Positions 22,751 to 34,732 of a stretch of DNA of 64,000 nucleotides are shown here, piece after piece (position 1 is the first letter of the stretch; each line of letters opens with the position of its first letter). This DNA is from Drosophila miranda (taxonomy: Eukaryota; Arthropoda; Insecta; Diptera; Drosophilidae): assembly GCF_003369915.1 (NCBI RefSeq), contig NC_046675.1, positions 18,786,001 through 18,850,000 on the forward strand, given 5' to 3'. Under the pieces are notes generated by a model. It saw only the letters and a program-made list of their open reading frames with translations, made no database searches and was not told the origin of the DNA. The position numbers and the translations under genes are program-made.

Positions 22751-24587
22751 CAATACTTGCTGCTGGCCCTTACGGCAGTAATTTCACCAGCAGCGCCCTC
22801 GCCTCTTTGCTCTGACCAACAGAGTTTCTGGCGGAGAGAGAGAGACTTCCAATGCTCGCGCCAACTGCTGCGCAAAGTGCAAAAGTTGTTGACCACTCTG
22901 TGTAGTAAAGTTTGGTTGGTTACAGATCCAACCACGGGAACAAAGAGCTTGGAACTGCGTATACCGAGCTGCCGATAAGCCATCAAACAACCAATAATTT
23001 GGAACCACAAAGGACTGCAAAGAAATCATTTAAAATGTTTACATAAATAGCTACTTACTTAATGTTTCAATTAACTACAAATAGGCACATTGAAATTAAG
23101 CTATTCATCATTAGATTCGCATTAAGGGAGGAGATGTGCGGGAGCTTGAATTTAAGTAAATATCTAGTAATGATTGTTAAACATATATAGCTAAAATTTA
23201 AATACTGTGATTCACTCTAAATATACACACATAGTATGTACAGACGCATAGGTAGGACTATGCGAGTAGATGTGGCATACATATATAAATATTTAAATTA
23301 TATAGACATGCATGTATACACGTGTACGATATTTGCGCCCATTAAATTTAACTAAATACGAATATGGATCCGATCCTGAGCACCAAATGTATATACCCAC
23401 ATTGAACCCCAATCTACCCAAATCAAATGAGATCAATCATTATTCAAATATAAAAAGGTTCAGTAGAAATTTTTACACAAACGTGCATATGCATATTACG
23501 TTACACATTAGTTAGTATCCTAAATTTTGGCGCATACGGATAGAATTGCTTTGGAGCTAGCAAACGTCAAGTTCAAACATTTTTATTTTTTTATGTTGAT
23601 ATTTTGACGGTTTTTATTTTTCATAGCTTTTACCGGAAACAGTAAACCTCCCTCCCCGACAAAGACACACCTCACCTTGTCACGCCGAAGTTTATATACC
23701 CTTAAATTTCAACGAAAGTAAATCGGAACCTTTCAAACAGACTATCAGGCTGTTACGTAAAATGGAAACGTGAACGCTTGATGCGATTCTATATAAACAA
23801 AGAAGACTTGTTTTTTGATAAATTGTTCCTTTGGCAGCTACATATATACAAATAGAGGTCCGATCCGACGAATTTCGATAAATGATTAGAGAGATTTGCT
23901 TGCAAAGATAAAGATGGATATGGTGGAGAGGCATCCTAGTGTTTATCACAATCATCCGACCAATTTTATATCAAATTGCGCATACAAAAATTTCAGTTTG
24001 GGATTTTATGTATTCGTCTATTTTTGTTTAAATGTCGCCAGTTTCAGTTGCATTTCTAGATCTCAGAAATGCAAATATGAGCATTGGGTGTGGCATTCAA
24101 AATCCGTGCGCTAGGTTTAGTATTTTATCCGTGTACATCTACCGAACCGAACCATATGGCAGTCAATTAGACTCTAGAAATGGTTGCCACTTCTGATAAT
24201 TATTATCATAGTTTGGTTTAAACATTTCATTGTTTCAAAGATCCAGTAACTTCAAAACAATGGTCTTCATTTAAATGTAAATAGTTTAAGAAACGAGTCT
24301 AACAAATTGTATAATAGAAAAAGTAAAATAACTGAGCTGATTTTTCCACTGTCCTTCAAATTGGAATGAGACAGATGTACTATAGATATAAATATGATCA
24401 AATATATAATCACAGCAGTTATACTGTTAAGTTTTAACATATTGCAAATTCAATTTATTTACAAAACTCGACGGTTTTTCAATGAAAAACTTGCCTTATT
24501 TGTTTTAAAAACGATGGAGTGTAAGAAATCGTTTTCAGTTAAAGTCAGTGCACTGGAGGAATAAAATGTCCCCAGATCATAGTCTGA
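22751..24587. other. Dad 3' flank and intergenic DNA
   Basis: This covers Dad 3' UTR sequence of unknown length and AT-rich spacer. A fragment of an INE-like repeat runs on the minus strand at about 23690-23900 (start TATACCCTTAAATTTC). No further gene is seen. The next gene, Ns1, converges from the right with an AATAAA (minus strand) at 24588-24593. Confidence 0.45.
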
Positions 24588-24614
24588 TTTATTATATCGG
24601 ATAGTGCAGATAAT

Positions 24615-26608
24615 TTATTCAATTACATAATCCTTATCGAAATCATATTTATCTGCTTTTGAAGTCGATGAACCCGAGCCCAGGCTGAAGTTATCCAGAA
24701 CATCTGTAATTTTTGAAATTTTCTTCTCATTACGCATATTCTGCTTCTTCTTTCGTTTTTGCACTTCTTTTATAGATTTGTTGAGCGATTGATTTTCTGA
24801 AAACAAGATTTTATATAAAAAATTAATATTTTAAAGTTACTATAAGTGGTGGTAAGATAATTACCTTCTAAAAGCAGTACGGGGTCTGGTTTTTCTTTTT
24901 CATCACCCAATTTTCTTTTACGAGTTCTCAACGACTTGTCCTTCTCGTTGATAACTAGATTTGGTGAAATATTAGTCGCCGTATCATCTTCTTCGCGAGG
25001 CTTCCTAATCTCCAGAGAACCTGTGCATGCGATCTCCATAGCTTCATCTGTTTTTACAGTGCATTGCTCTAGTATATCTGTCTCCATGGACTCAAAGTTG
25101 TCAACATCAAACTCGCGGGCCTCGGCGTGTACTATCGAGGCACTAATGTGGACACTTTGCGGCTCGACTACTTCGGGAGGTTGTGTGCAATATTTTATTT
25201 TGCCAGTGTTCCAGTCATTGAGCACGCTGCGCGCAGCTGCCACAACATCAGGCACTCCTTTTTTTAAGAATTTTCCTAAGGAGGGGACAGTTAGTTAGCA
25301 ATAGGCTACAAATTCAAAGCACTCACCCATTCTAGCAGCCTTCTTTGCAAAGAATTCTTCAAAGGTGTCGTAGCTTGTAATATCATACATAGAGCAGAAA
25401 TACTCTTTGCTGGCTCGTCTTAAAACGCTTTCCGCAATTGTGAATGGATCTTTTACATCGCCCACGCGCTGGGCGTTCTTTAGCACTGCATGTGAACTTT
25501 CAGCTCCGCTCGTAAATACAATCCCCGGACAATCGATTAGTTTGATCTTTGAATCAAGTTCTACTTCCTGCATAGCCCTTTAGTTTTCGAAGACCAATGT
25601 AAATTAAATTGAATATAAATAATAATTAGACAGGAGACTTACTTAGTCACACCTGGGGTACTGCCCACCATGCACGATCTTCCTCGGGTCAGCGAATTGA
25701 TTATTGAGCTCTTTCCCACATTTGGGATTCCAACAACTCCCACTCGTATCGATGTCTTGATGCCTTTGTTTCGGCAGTAATTGCCCAGCATGGACATTAG
25801 TAGCTCAGCTCCAATGCACACCGATCCCTGCATGGCTTTAGCGGATTTCATGTCGTGAAGTTTTCGGCGACCTAAACGTGACGCCTGATCTTGTGTAGAA
25901 GCTTTAAACGCAGTCACTGGACCTACACGCCGGAAGTACTTAATCCAGTTATCTAGATTTTCCCTAGGCACTAGATCCGCCTTGTTAAGTATAAGTACAA
26001 GGCGTTTGTTGCCAGGGGCTCCTCGAACGGCGCGTTCTACTTCGGTGCAGCGCGTTCCGAGGGGATCACGAGCATCCACTACTTCCAGGACAACGTCGGC
26101 ATTTTCAATGACCTTACGGAATTCTTTAAAATATTGCTTCAGAGACTGCTCCTTTGTGACTGCATTCTTATACTTTTTCTGATTGTCATCGACTGAACCG
26201 TCTTCGTGCATAGCTCCATGGACTGTGCTCCGCATGTCTGCATCTTCTACCATAGATTCCAGGGACTTGAATTTATTTTGCTCTCGTTCTAATTTGAAAG
26301 CATCGCGGCGCGCTTGCCGTTCGGCTTCTTGCCGTTGTTTGGCCTCCTCAACTTCCTTTAGTATGTCATCCTTAAATGGGCAGATATTCGGGATCTGAAT
26401 GAGCTTTTGTTTTTTGCTGCCTTTTTTTGGATTTTTCTTTGCAACGCGACGCTCCTTCCTGTTGTGCTCGCGTACCTTTTTTTCGATTTTGTGCTTAAGA
26501 CGACCAGTCAATCGCTTTGATTTTTTAGCTGCAATACCACAGATCATGAGATGATCTTTAATCTTTACGAATAGCAAATTACTTACTCTTCAATCGTTTT
26601 AGAGCCAT
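24615..26608 (-). CDS. Ns1: Nucleostemin-family nucleolar GTPase, Ns1
   Basis: This is the GNL3/nucleostemin-type GTPase needed for large-ribosomal-subunit maturation and export in the nucleolus. Five exons join in frame (26608-26587, 26528-25643, 25577-25327, 25275-24865, 24796-24615) to 583 residues, close to the fly family length. The N-terminus MALKRLK leads into a basic nucleolar-targeting stretch and a coiled coil (EEAKQRQEAERQARRDAFKL). The GTPase is circularly permuted: VDARDPLGTRC, then G4 NKAD at 189-192, then G1 GIPNVGKSS at 274-282, then G3 DCPG at 318-321. An acidic linker and a basic C-terminal tail follow. An AATAAA lies at 24593-24588. It is divergent from mRpS11. Confidence 0.93.
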
Positions 26609-26807
26609 TTCCAATTAACAATTAACTACAACTTAGATTGGTTTCCAGCACGTGTTATGATTTTGCCATTCACAATATACATCGACAACAAAATATTTCT
26701 TTCTAGTTTTCGAGTACTTTTATCGATAGTGTCGATAATTCCGTGTTGAACTGGTCACACTGGAAATGACGTAACTGAGAACATATGTTTGTTGAGATTT
26801 TATAAAA
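26609..26807. promoter_or_regulatory. Bidirectional housekeeping promoter of Ns1 and mRpS11
   Basis: Only 199 bp separate the two start codons. A perfect DRE palindrome TATCGATA is at 26721-26728, with a second half (TCGATA) at about 26732, and a full Ohler motif 1 (TGGTCACACTG) at 26752-26762. DREF and M1BP sites of this kind mark TATA-less promoters of growth and ribosome-biogenesis genes, which suits both genes. Shared regulation is inference. Confidence 0.8.
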
Positions 26808-27717
26808 ATGTATATTAAAGCGATTTTAAATGCCGTTCGCTATGCTAAGCGAGTTAATTTGCCCGTACAAATGCCATTAAGTACTTCAAGCATTCACACA
26901 AGCGTGTGCTCCAGAAAGGCAGAAGACCGCAAGGAAATGTTGGCGTCGCTGCCCGCTAAGGACGAGGGAACTGTTGGCGAAAAGTCTGTGGATATAGATA
27001 CACTTATTAACCGGTACGAGCCACGCATTTTGAAATAAATAACAACTGAATAATATTTGGTCGTTTTTATAGAAAGTCCAAGTTCTTTCCCGATGCAGCC
27101 ATAGCCACTCAACTATTTAATGGAATGCCCTTCAACGAGCTGCCCGTTTGCAACATCCGCGTTTCTCCAAACAACACAATAATATCAGTGACGGACTACA
27201 AAGGCATGATTTAATAGATATATATAACTATAAATGATATAATTCGTATTTTAGGTGTACCTAGGATAATACGTTCTTGCGGTATAGAAGGATTTAAAAA
27301 TACCAGGAAGGGGACGAACATTGCGGCACAAGCGACGGCCGTAAGCATAAGCGCAGTGAGTTGTGTGGCATATTCTTAGCTAGCTATACATAAGTAAATG
27401 TACATTTCTACAAACATACCTGTATATAGCTTTACTATTATATATTTTACATGTATGTATTTTACTACATTTTTAATTGCAGAAAGCAATTGAATTGGGT
27501 TGGAAAACGATTCGAGTGAAGGTTCGTGGCCTCGGACCTGGACGAATGGTAGGCTTGCACATTCCACCTATCATACATAATCAAATAAATTATTGCTTTA
27601 TAATTGCAGTCGGCTATTAAAGGGCTGCAAATGGGTGGATTAAATATAGTGTCTATTACCGATAACACACCAGTTTCATGGAATCCACCGCGACCTCGAA
27701 AGCAAAGAAGCCTTTAA
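26808..27717 (+). CDS. mRpS11: Mitochondrial ribosomal protein uS11m
   Basis: This is a component of the small subunit of the mitochondrial ribosome. Five exons (26808-27013, 27073-27203, 27255-27355, 27483-27548, 27610-27717) give 203 residues. The N-terminal part is basic and Ser/Thr-rich, as in a mitochondrial presequence. The uS11 core follows: [57 protein letters not shown], and the ending [18 protein letters not shown]. The second intron (27204-27254, 51 nt) starts with GC, not GT; the conserved D-x-x-G turn demands this junction. An AATAAA is at 27752-27757. Confidence 0.93.
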
Positions 27718-27757
27718 GTTAAAGCCCCTAAAAGCTTATGTATGCACACGAAATAAA

Positions 27758-28271
27758 CTTAAAATGTCTAAAAATCCACAACAAGATATAATTAATAAAT
27801 GCATTGTGCCATGCGGTACCATGGTTTCAAACTCCATTTCATTGTGGAGTGCTTTTTTATTAAATGTACAGTGTTAACCTTGTCTATTAATTGTAATGGG
27901 AGGATGTTTTTTTTTTCGTAACTTGTACATACATATGTATATGTAAAATTAAACTAGGCCATTATGCATACAAATGTATAAAATACGGTATTATAGCTTA
28001 GTTACAAATCCTAATCAATCTTAAAACAATGGGCTGCCATACGCCGTTAATGTTATGGATGCCATAAAACATAAATATCACTTAGCGAACATATGTGTGA
28101 ATAGTCTTGTGCACTCATTAATATGCAAAAAACTACATACCATACCTGAATCCGCACATACTCAATGTTTCAATGGAATGCTTTTCAAAATGGAATTCTA
28201 AGTGATACAAAATAATCTTTGAACAATGAATATTGATTTTGGTTTTGGCTATGCGGTGCGGATTCTCATTG
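27758..28271. other. Intergenic spacer between converging mRpS11 and Keap1
   Basis: AT-rich spacer holding the 3' ends of two converging genes and one TACATATGTA patch near 27930. Nothing else is seen. Confidence 0.5.
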
Positions 28272-30802
28272 TCATGTGGCTGCTGCGAGCTTACGAAGTC
28301 GCCATTCAATTGTGTTGTGTAAAGCTTTCGCTGCTGTACGTACTGGACTGAGTATACATCTCGTTCGCGTTTTATCATCCCTAATGGGCGAGGATGTTGT
28401 TGGTGTACCTCCAGGGTCTGGCCAAGGCGCCGGTGACTTTCCCCGAGATTTACACTGTTTTATTGGTCCCCAGAATATTGGTTTCCGTTGCTCCTGTTTG
28501 TCAATACCGGAATTTCGATAGTCTTGCGTTTCTGCAGCGACGGCTTTTGCGACTTCTATTTCCGACTCACAATTGTGACAACCGCTCATTCCAAATGACG
28601 TATGGAATTGCATGGGTGTGTTCTCTGCAAAGTGCGGACTTTGACTTCCGCATGGATCTCGTGATAAGTCCCTTTCCGTGTCGTCGTTACTGCCATCCCG
28701 CCTTGGCGTCTCGCTTTCCTCGTAGTCCATAAATGAATTGGCACATGCGGGTTGATAAATAACAGCCGACGCGTGACCAGACCGACCCGACTTCAGCGGC
28801 GTACCCTTTACCCATGTGTTTGTGCGAGGATCGTATACCTCAACGATGGATAAAAAGTTATTGCCATCGAAACCACCAATAGCGTACAGTTTTCCATCGA
28901 GAGGTGTTAGGGATAGTGCACTGCGCGCAATTTGTATGGGTGCAACCATATCCCAGGTCTCATTTTCGGTATCATAGCGTTCTACAGTGGCCAATTGCCG
29001 AGTACCATCAAAGCCACCAACTACGTAAATGAACTGATTAATAGCAGCCACACCTAAAAACACAGAACCGATCATAACAGAAATACAGATTATAAATATA
29101 ATCGTTCAATTTACCCGCTCCACTGCGACCGGTTTGCAGAGACGGCAAGAAACTCCATTCGTTGTTTTCCGGATGGTAACATTCAACACTAGTCAATCGC
29201 TCGTTACCATCGAAACCGCCGATCGCATAAAGCAGGCGATTGACTACTACTACGCCCACACCCAAGCGTTTCGAATGCATTGGCTGAACAAGCGTCCATC
29301 GATCGAGGTCTGGGTCATAGCTGCAAATAATTAAGACTTTAGCTAAGCATAATCTGGTATTGAACATCATCATTTTATACGCACTATTCCACTGTGTTAT
29401 GATACTCCATGCCTGCGGAGCCCCCCACAGCATACATCAGCTCGTCCATAACTGCTACACCCACACGATGACGCGGTACGGACATTGGCGAGCACGGACG
29501 CCAAGTCTCGCTGATGGCACTATAACGATCTACCCAGTCGGAGTCGTAGGATGAGCACATGTTGTTGTTTCGGCCACCGACTGCATAGAACTTTCCCTTA
29601 AGAAATGCTGCGCCAAGGCCGGATCGTGGAATCCGCAAGTTCGGCAATGTAGTCCACGTCTTGTCGTCCACATTATAAGCCTCCAGTATGTCTAGAGAGT
29701 GTCGAAAGAAACCGCCCGCGACGAATATCATACGCGTCGTGTTCGGTGTACGCTCCTTTACTCCAGGGCACTTGTGCAGCGTTAGGTCTTTGAAGATCTT
29801 TGCAAGATACTCGCGACACGCCGGAACTTTGCGTAGCACATCGCAATTCTTCATTTGCTCCTTGAGGAAGTTGGGCGTTAGGAACTGGCATCGGACGGCT
29901 CCCAATATGTGTTCCATCTTGCAGTGCCGATTGTCTTCGTCGTACTTTACCCACTTAAGAACAGCATTGTAAACCTCGCGTTCCTCCTGCACGTTTAACT
30001 CATCTCTTCGAATGAGGGCAATGAGTTGATATGCCGAAAGCTGTAGAAACTCCTCCTCTTGACAGACCTAGGTCAAACAAGCCATGTTATCGGGGAAATG
30101 TTGTTCACTACTCACTATTCTTTACTCCAACACTATTGTCAGTGGTATTACTCACCTGAGTGAAGTTCCTTTCAATAAATATGTTGGCTTTCTTTTGAAG
30201 CTCCACACACCCGTGCTGTTCCGCAAAGTTTGCAATGCCGATAGCGTTTGTTGGGTCCAATTGTCTTTCTAAGAAGGCACAGCATGCATCAATTACATTT
30301 GGCACTTGGAACATGGTCGCTGCAGGCAGCAGTTGGCAAACAGTTACTTCGGTTACTCGAATTTGTCCGGTGTACATAAAATACAAAATTCGCGACATTG
30401 CTGTGGGACAAACCTACAAAAACGAAAGGGGCAAACTGTTCATCTATTAAACCAACAAATTGAGGTTAACCGTTGATATTAGCTTACCCCCTGAAGCTGC
30501 ACGCGCGACATCTCTGACTCCTTCAGACCACCAGTAAACATAGCTTTGAAATAAGGCGATGCTGCGGACAACACTACTTTGTGGGCGGGAAAGAGCTCCT
30601 TTTTTACCTCCAGCACGACATCTGTGAGCATGCCGTGTGAGCGCATCATGAACATCATCTTTAGAGCTTCCTTGGCGTAGTTTGACATGCAAAATGTCAT
30701 GTCATCGTCCGTTGCATCGTGGTCATCTATGGGGGAGACCGACTCGAACCGTCCGCATGCGGTTGAGATGGAACAACGTTCGGAATGGTTGTTCATCTCC
30801 AT
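28272..30802 (-). CDS. Keap1: Keap1, BTB-BACK-Kelch substrate adaptor
   Basis: This is an adaptor for Cul3 ubiquitin ligase that represses the CncC/Nrf2 oxidative-stress factor. Five coding exons (30802-30488, 30413-30156, 30067-29385, 29320-29115, 29053-28272) give 747 residues. Residues about 50-170 are the BTB domain ([38 protein letters not shown]). About 175-275 are the BACK domain, with the Cul3-facing 3-box. About 300-600 hold six Kelch blades with repeated GG and Y...W signatures ([52 protein letters not shown]). The last 145 or so residues are a Pro/Ser/Glu-rich tail absent from vertebrate KEAP1. The ATG at 30802 lies two bases inside an exon with an acceptor at 30806-30805, so a 5' UTR exon exists upstream. 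Confidence 0.93.
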
Positions 30803-30804
30803 CT

Positions 30805-33800
30805 CTGAAAACCAGAGGACCAATATTAGAGCGGTAAAACCAAATTCATTCACAATGATAATATTAATTTAATGTGGATTCAGGCAAGGCTCTATGTCGT
30901 GCCCCATGAGTTGGTTGACTCTATAGTACACACGTACATATAGCTAATAAGCTAAAGCTACATACATATGTATGTATGTATGTACATGTTATCTTATCTT
31001 GCTTAAATTGGCGTAAAGTACAAGATGCTACTTTTAAGAAATCTTCCCATTGTTAAATAAGAATACTTTTTTACCTAGATTGGTCAGGGGTTATTGCTAC
31101 ATTATCCTGATGATACGGGTCGGATAACCTTCGCAAACAGATAACCATCACATACCGCAAAACCGCATTGTTTTTTGTTTCTTCTTACGTGACCAAACAA
31201 AACACACACATAATATTACTAGCCGTTTTTTTATATTAAACGCAAACTAGTTTTGCAGTTATCTGCTAAGCAACATCCTACTGTCGACTTTTAGAAGATC
31301 ATTGCCAATGAATATCCACAGAAAAAACACAAGTAATAATTCAAATTGCAAAAGCTAAATTTCATCATAAAAGCAGGTGCAGTTCTACTTTTTGGGTCTC
31401 CACTGTACACAATCAAGAATTTGTTGGAACATTTTTGCCAATCATTGCGACGGTTTTAGACTGTAGGTAAGAGAGCTTGATTCGTGATTTGAAGAGTCAT
31501 GCTCAGTTTTTTTTTTTTATTTTACCAAAAACAGCGCGAGAAAAATTACTCAGCACTGTAGTATAGAAATCCTAAGAAACGAACCTTCTGGTTGACGGGT
31601 GCACATATTATGCATCGGGGAGGTCATCTGGGCCGGAAAACGGTCGGGTATACAGTTTTCATACTGCATTTGCATTTGGCACTGATAGGGATGACGAGAC
31701 TCTTTTTCAAACACTTGAGGAACTGTCACGATATATTGCCTAAGACAGTAGATCCTCTAATACGAGTGATCACAGATACGTATATAAAATCGACTTAATT
31801 ATGCCACACAATATGCATATTGGTCACTGATTAGGTGTCAGAAATTTTAGAACTGAAGAAACCTAACTCCGAGTACATATGTGTGAAACGACGCTGAGGC
31901 TATTATCGTTCAGTTTAGCTGTTTGAAAACGAGAGCCCCACGCAAGCGAAATTATTTGATTCGCGATCATGCGTACGACACGCAGAGGGAGAGTAAGTCA
32001 ACTGATTTGTGGAAGTCCGTTCACCTAGCGAGGGGCTCTCTTTATGAAAACAAACCTAAGTTATCTATCAGATTTACTAAAAGCATTATCATGCTTACAT
32101 GAGTTGTTCGGTGACTTTCAGGTGTATTGTTCTTTTCGAAAAATGCATATGTGTGCTCATAAAAACTCATTTTCACTACAATGCGATAAGAATTCTTGCT
32201 ATGAATGAACTGTGTTAGGGCTGAATTCCAGAAGGAACGATATCAATTCTGATATTTCTTATTTTATACGATACTTTTACAACTGACGAATTTTTGTACT
32301 GACTAATTTTACCGGAAGTCTATTTGAATATCCTTCTGATATATGTATGTATGTCAGTACATGGAATAGTATAAAATAACACCATTGTTGGTGGAATCCT
32401 CGATGTATAACTGTACAAACATGTTTGTCATTAGCAATCTTTCCTATTTAATAATACTGCCTACATACTTTTCATATTGAAATTAAAAGAAAAACCAAGA
32501 CTGACTGTAAATTTGGATGTCAGGAGTACGGGAAACCCCTTGATGCGGAATAGGTATGCATGTATTTATTTTAGTTGTTTATCTTTTAATCGTTACAACT
32601 TCCACTATAATCATACTTTTATATTTAATTGTACATACATGTGTATGCATTGTATGTATGTTTATTAGGCAATGATTAAGGGAAAAACAGTGTGAATTAC
32701 TGCCGAATCATTGTGAGGAGGCAAAACTCGTTCAAACTGAACCATACATATACATAAATATACATGCATTGCTATGCATTGGTGTAGGTGATATACAAAT
32801 AACGTAATCAGCGCGTGTTTGGAAGGGTACTGTTGAACTTTGGTTTTATATAAATGAATTGTATTGCCGTCTACTCAACAGCTGTCGGTTAAATATAAGT
32901 CCTGGTAAGTAAACTTTTGCATTAGATTGGTACACACATGCTGATGAGTATGAATGGCACACAGCCTTTTGTTTCTGTACTTTCATCAAAAAACTTTTCA
33001 GGTCTCTTTTAGGTTGTTCCAGTATGGAATGCACCTTTTAAACCAAGTTTTCTACTTTATTTGTTCACATTTAATCCACTCACAATGTTTATGAATATAA
33101 ATTCATAAATTCGCACCTGCCACTCACAATTTCCATTAAAATATTAAGTGTAAACAGGCTGAAAGGTGTTGGAAAACATCACCTTACACTAAATGAGCAA
33201 ATGTACCCAACACTAATCCAGAAATATTTCAATAATGGCAGAGTGTAATCAGGAAACCAACTTCAGTTACACTAGTTGGTCAGCTGTGTTTTTCTTACAA
33301 ATTAATTATGCTTAAGTCTTCATTTATAACTGCTTTTTTTATGCTGGAGGAGGACGATGGACAAACGACAATAAGTGAAATCCCATAGAATTTTTATAAA
33401 CTGCTTAGAAAAATACCAGGTGTAATATTCCATATAATTTTGTGTGTATTTTCTATTCGGCAATGGGTTAAAGTTAACTTATTCAGTTCGTTCCATATAA
33501 TAGTTATTTTTTGTTCGTTCATGAACCACGCAACACACAACCTTAGCATACGTTTGGTTTTTATCCTGTTTCGTTTCCTTCGGTATATTTAGGGTACATT
33601 TTGAAAAGAGAAGGTATATATCTGAGGGTCTGACCGTATATTTGATTACTTTCCAGTATATTTTAAGACGCGGCATAACGCTTAAAACATATTTTATAAA
33701 CAATCCAATAAGGCTGAGGACATAAAGATAAACAGTCTTGTATGAAATTGATTTATCAATCGGATAAAATTATGTTTTAATTGATGAGGGCTCTAGCTAG

Positions 33801-33981
33801 CTAATAATATTAAACCGAATATCAAAAACGAGGAATATAATGGAACTCTCATACAAATAATTCGTCAGTATATTTACGGTATATTTTGAAATTTGTGATG
33901 TATATTTCGGTATATGTCTGAGGGCCACACAAATTTATTATTATTATTATTTGTTGTTTGATCTATAGCCCCGAAGTAAAG
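30805..33981. other. Keap1 5' region and spacer
   Basis: It must contain the non-coding first exon and promoter of Keap1, but I could not place them. I looked for TGACnnnGC antioxidant-response elements and found none that fit fully. An ACAT/ATGT patch is at 30960-30985 and an AT-rich TATATTT/GGTATAT repeat patch at 33590-33920. Short open frames here have no family resemblance. Confidence 0.4.
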
Positions 33982-34689
33982 ATGAGACCCGCCTTGACGA
34001 CGATAAATGCAACGAGCAAACAGAGCGCATCCGTAATATTTTTCCATGGCTCCGGTGACACTGGTCCGGGGATACTGGAATGGGTGCGCTTTCTGTTGGG
34101 TCGGAATTTGGAATACCCGCACATAAAAATCGTATATCCAACAGCACCAATGCAAAAGTATACGCCGTTAAACGGCCAGGAGTCCAATGTTTGGTTTGAT
34201 CGACGCTCGGTCAACATTGCGGCACAGGAAAGTAAAAAGAGCATGTCGCAGTGTTACGAAATCGTTCATCAACTTATCGAAGAAGAGGTTTCAGCAGGCA
34301 TACCAACTAGCCGCATCATTGTGGGCGGTTTTTCAATGGGCGGTGCGATAGCCTTGCATACGAGCTACCATTTGAATGCTGGACTTGCGGGTGTCTTTGC
34401 CCACTCTTCTTTTCTCAATCGTAGCTCCATAGTCTATGAATCCCTGCAGTCGCGCTCACATCACCATCTTCCAGAGCTCCGAATGTTTCATGGTGAGGGC
34501 GATACCTTAGTACCGCTTGAGTGGGGCCTGGAGACTTTTAAATCTCTTCAAATGTTAGGAGTCAATGGTACATTCCAACCAATGAAAAATACACTTCATG
34601 AACTGAAAAAATCGTCGCTTCTTGATCTTGAGTCTTGGATACTTGAAAAGCTACCTCCGCTTGAAAACAATGTACAAAATAAACTGTGA
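33982..34689 (+). CDS. LYPLAL1-like carboxylesterase (alpha/beta-hydrolase)
   Basis: A single-exon gene of 235 residues in the acyl-protein thioesterase / lysophospholipase-like family. These cytosolic serine hydrolases cleave ester or thioester-linked acyl groups. Visible features are the oxyanion-region HGSGDTGPG (residues 22-30), the nucleophile elbow GGFSMGGA with Ser118, the acid GEGDT with Asp174 and the base LHE with His206, all in the usual order and spacing. The ATG at 33982 precedes MRPALTTINATSK; an upstream non-ATG extension of the frame is not needed. It converges on the SET gene, with 43 bp between stop codons. Specificity against LYPLA1/2 is judged from overall pattern only. 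Confidence 0.88.
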   Translation: MRPALTTINATSKQSASVIFFHGSGDTGPGILEWVRFLLGRNLEYPHIKIVYPTAPMQKYTPLNGQESNVWFDRRSVNIAAQESKKSMSQCYEIVHQLIEEEVSAGIPTSRIIVGGFSMGGAIALHTSYHLNAGLAGVFAHSSFLNRSSIVYESLQSRSHHHLPELRMFHGEGDTLVPLEWGLETFKSLQMLGVNGTFQPMKNTLHELKKSSLLDLESWILEKLPPLENNVQNKL

Positions 34690-34732
34690 GGGGTAAGTCG
34701 GTAAATTTTTTTAAATATTATCCCTTAATAAT

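Noticed and set aside
31592..31798. 68-codon plus-strand ORF upstream of Keap1
   Set aside because: No signal peptide, domain or repeat, no splice context, and a length expected by chance.
30805..33981. Antioxidant response elements in the Keap1 upstream region
   Set aside because: The TGAC words checked on both strands lack the required GC at the proper spacing.
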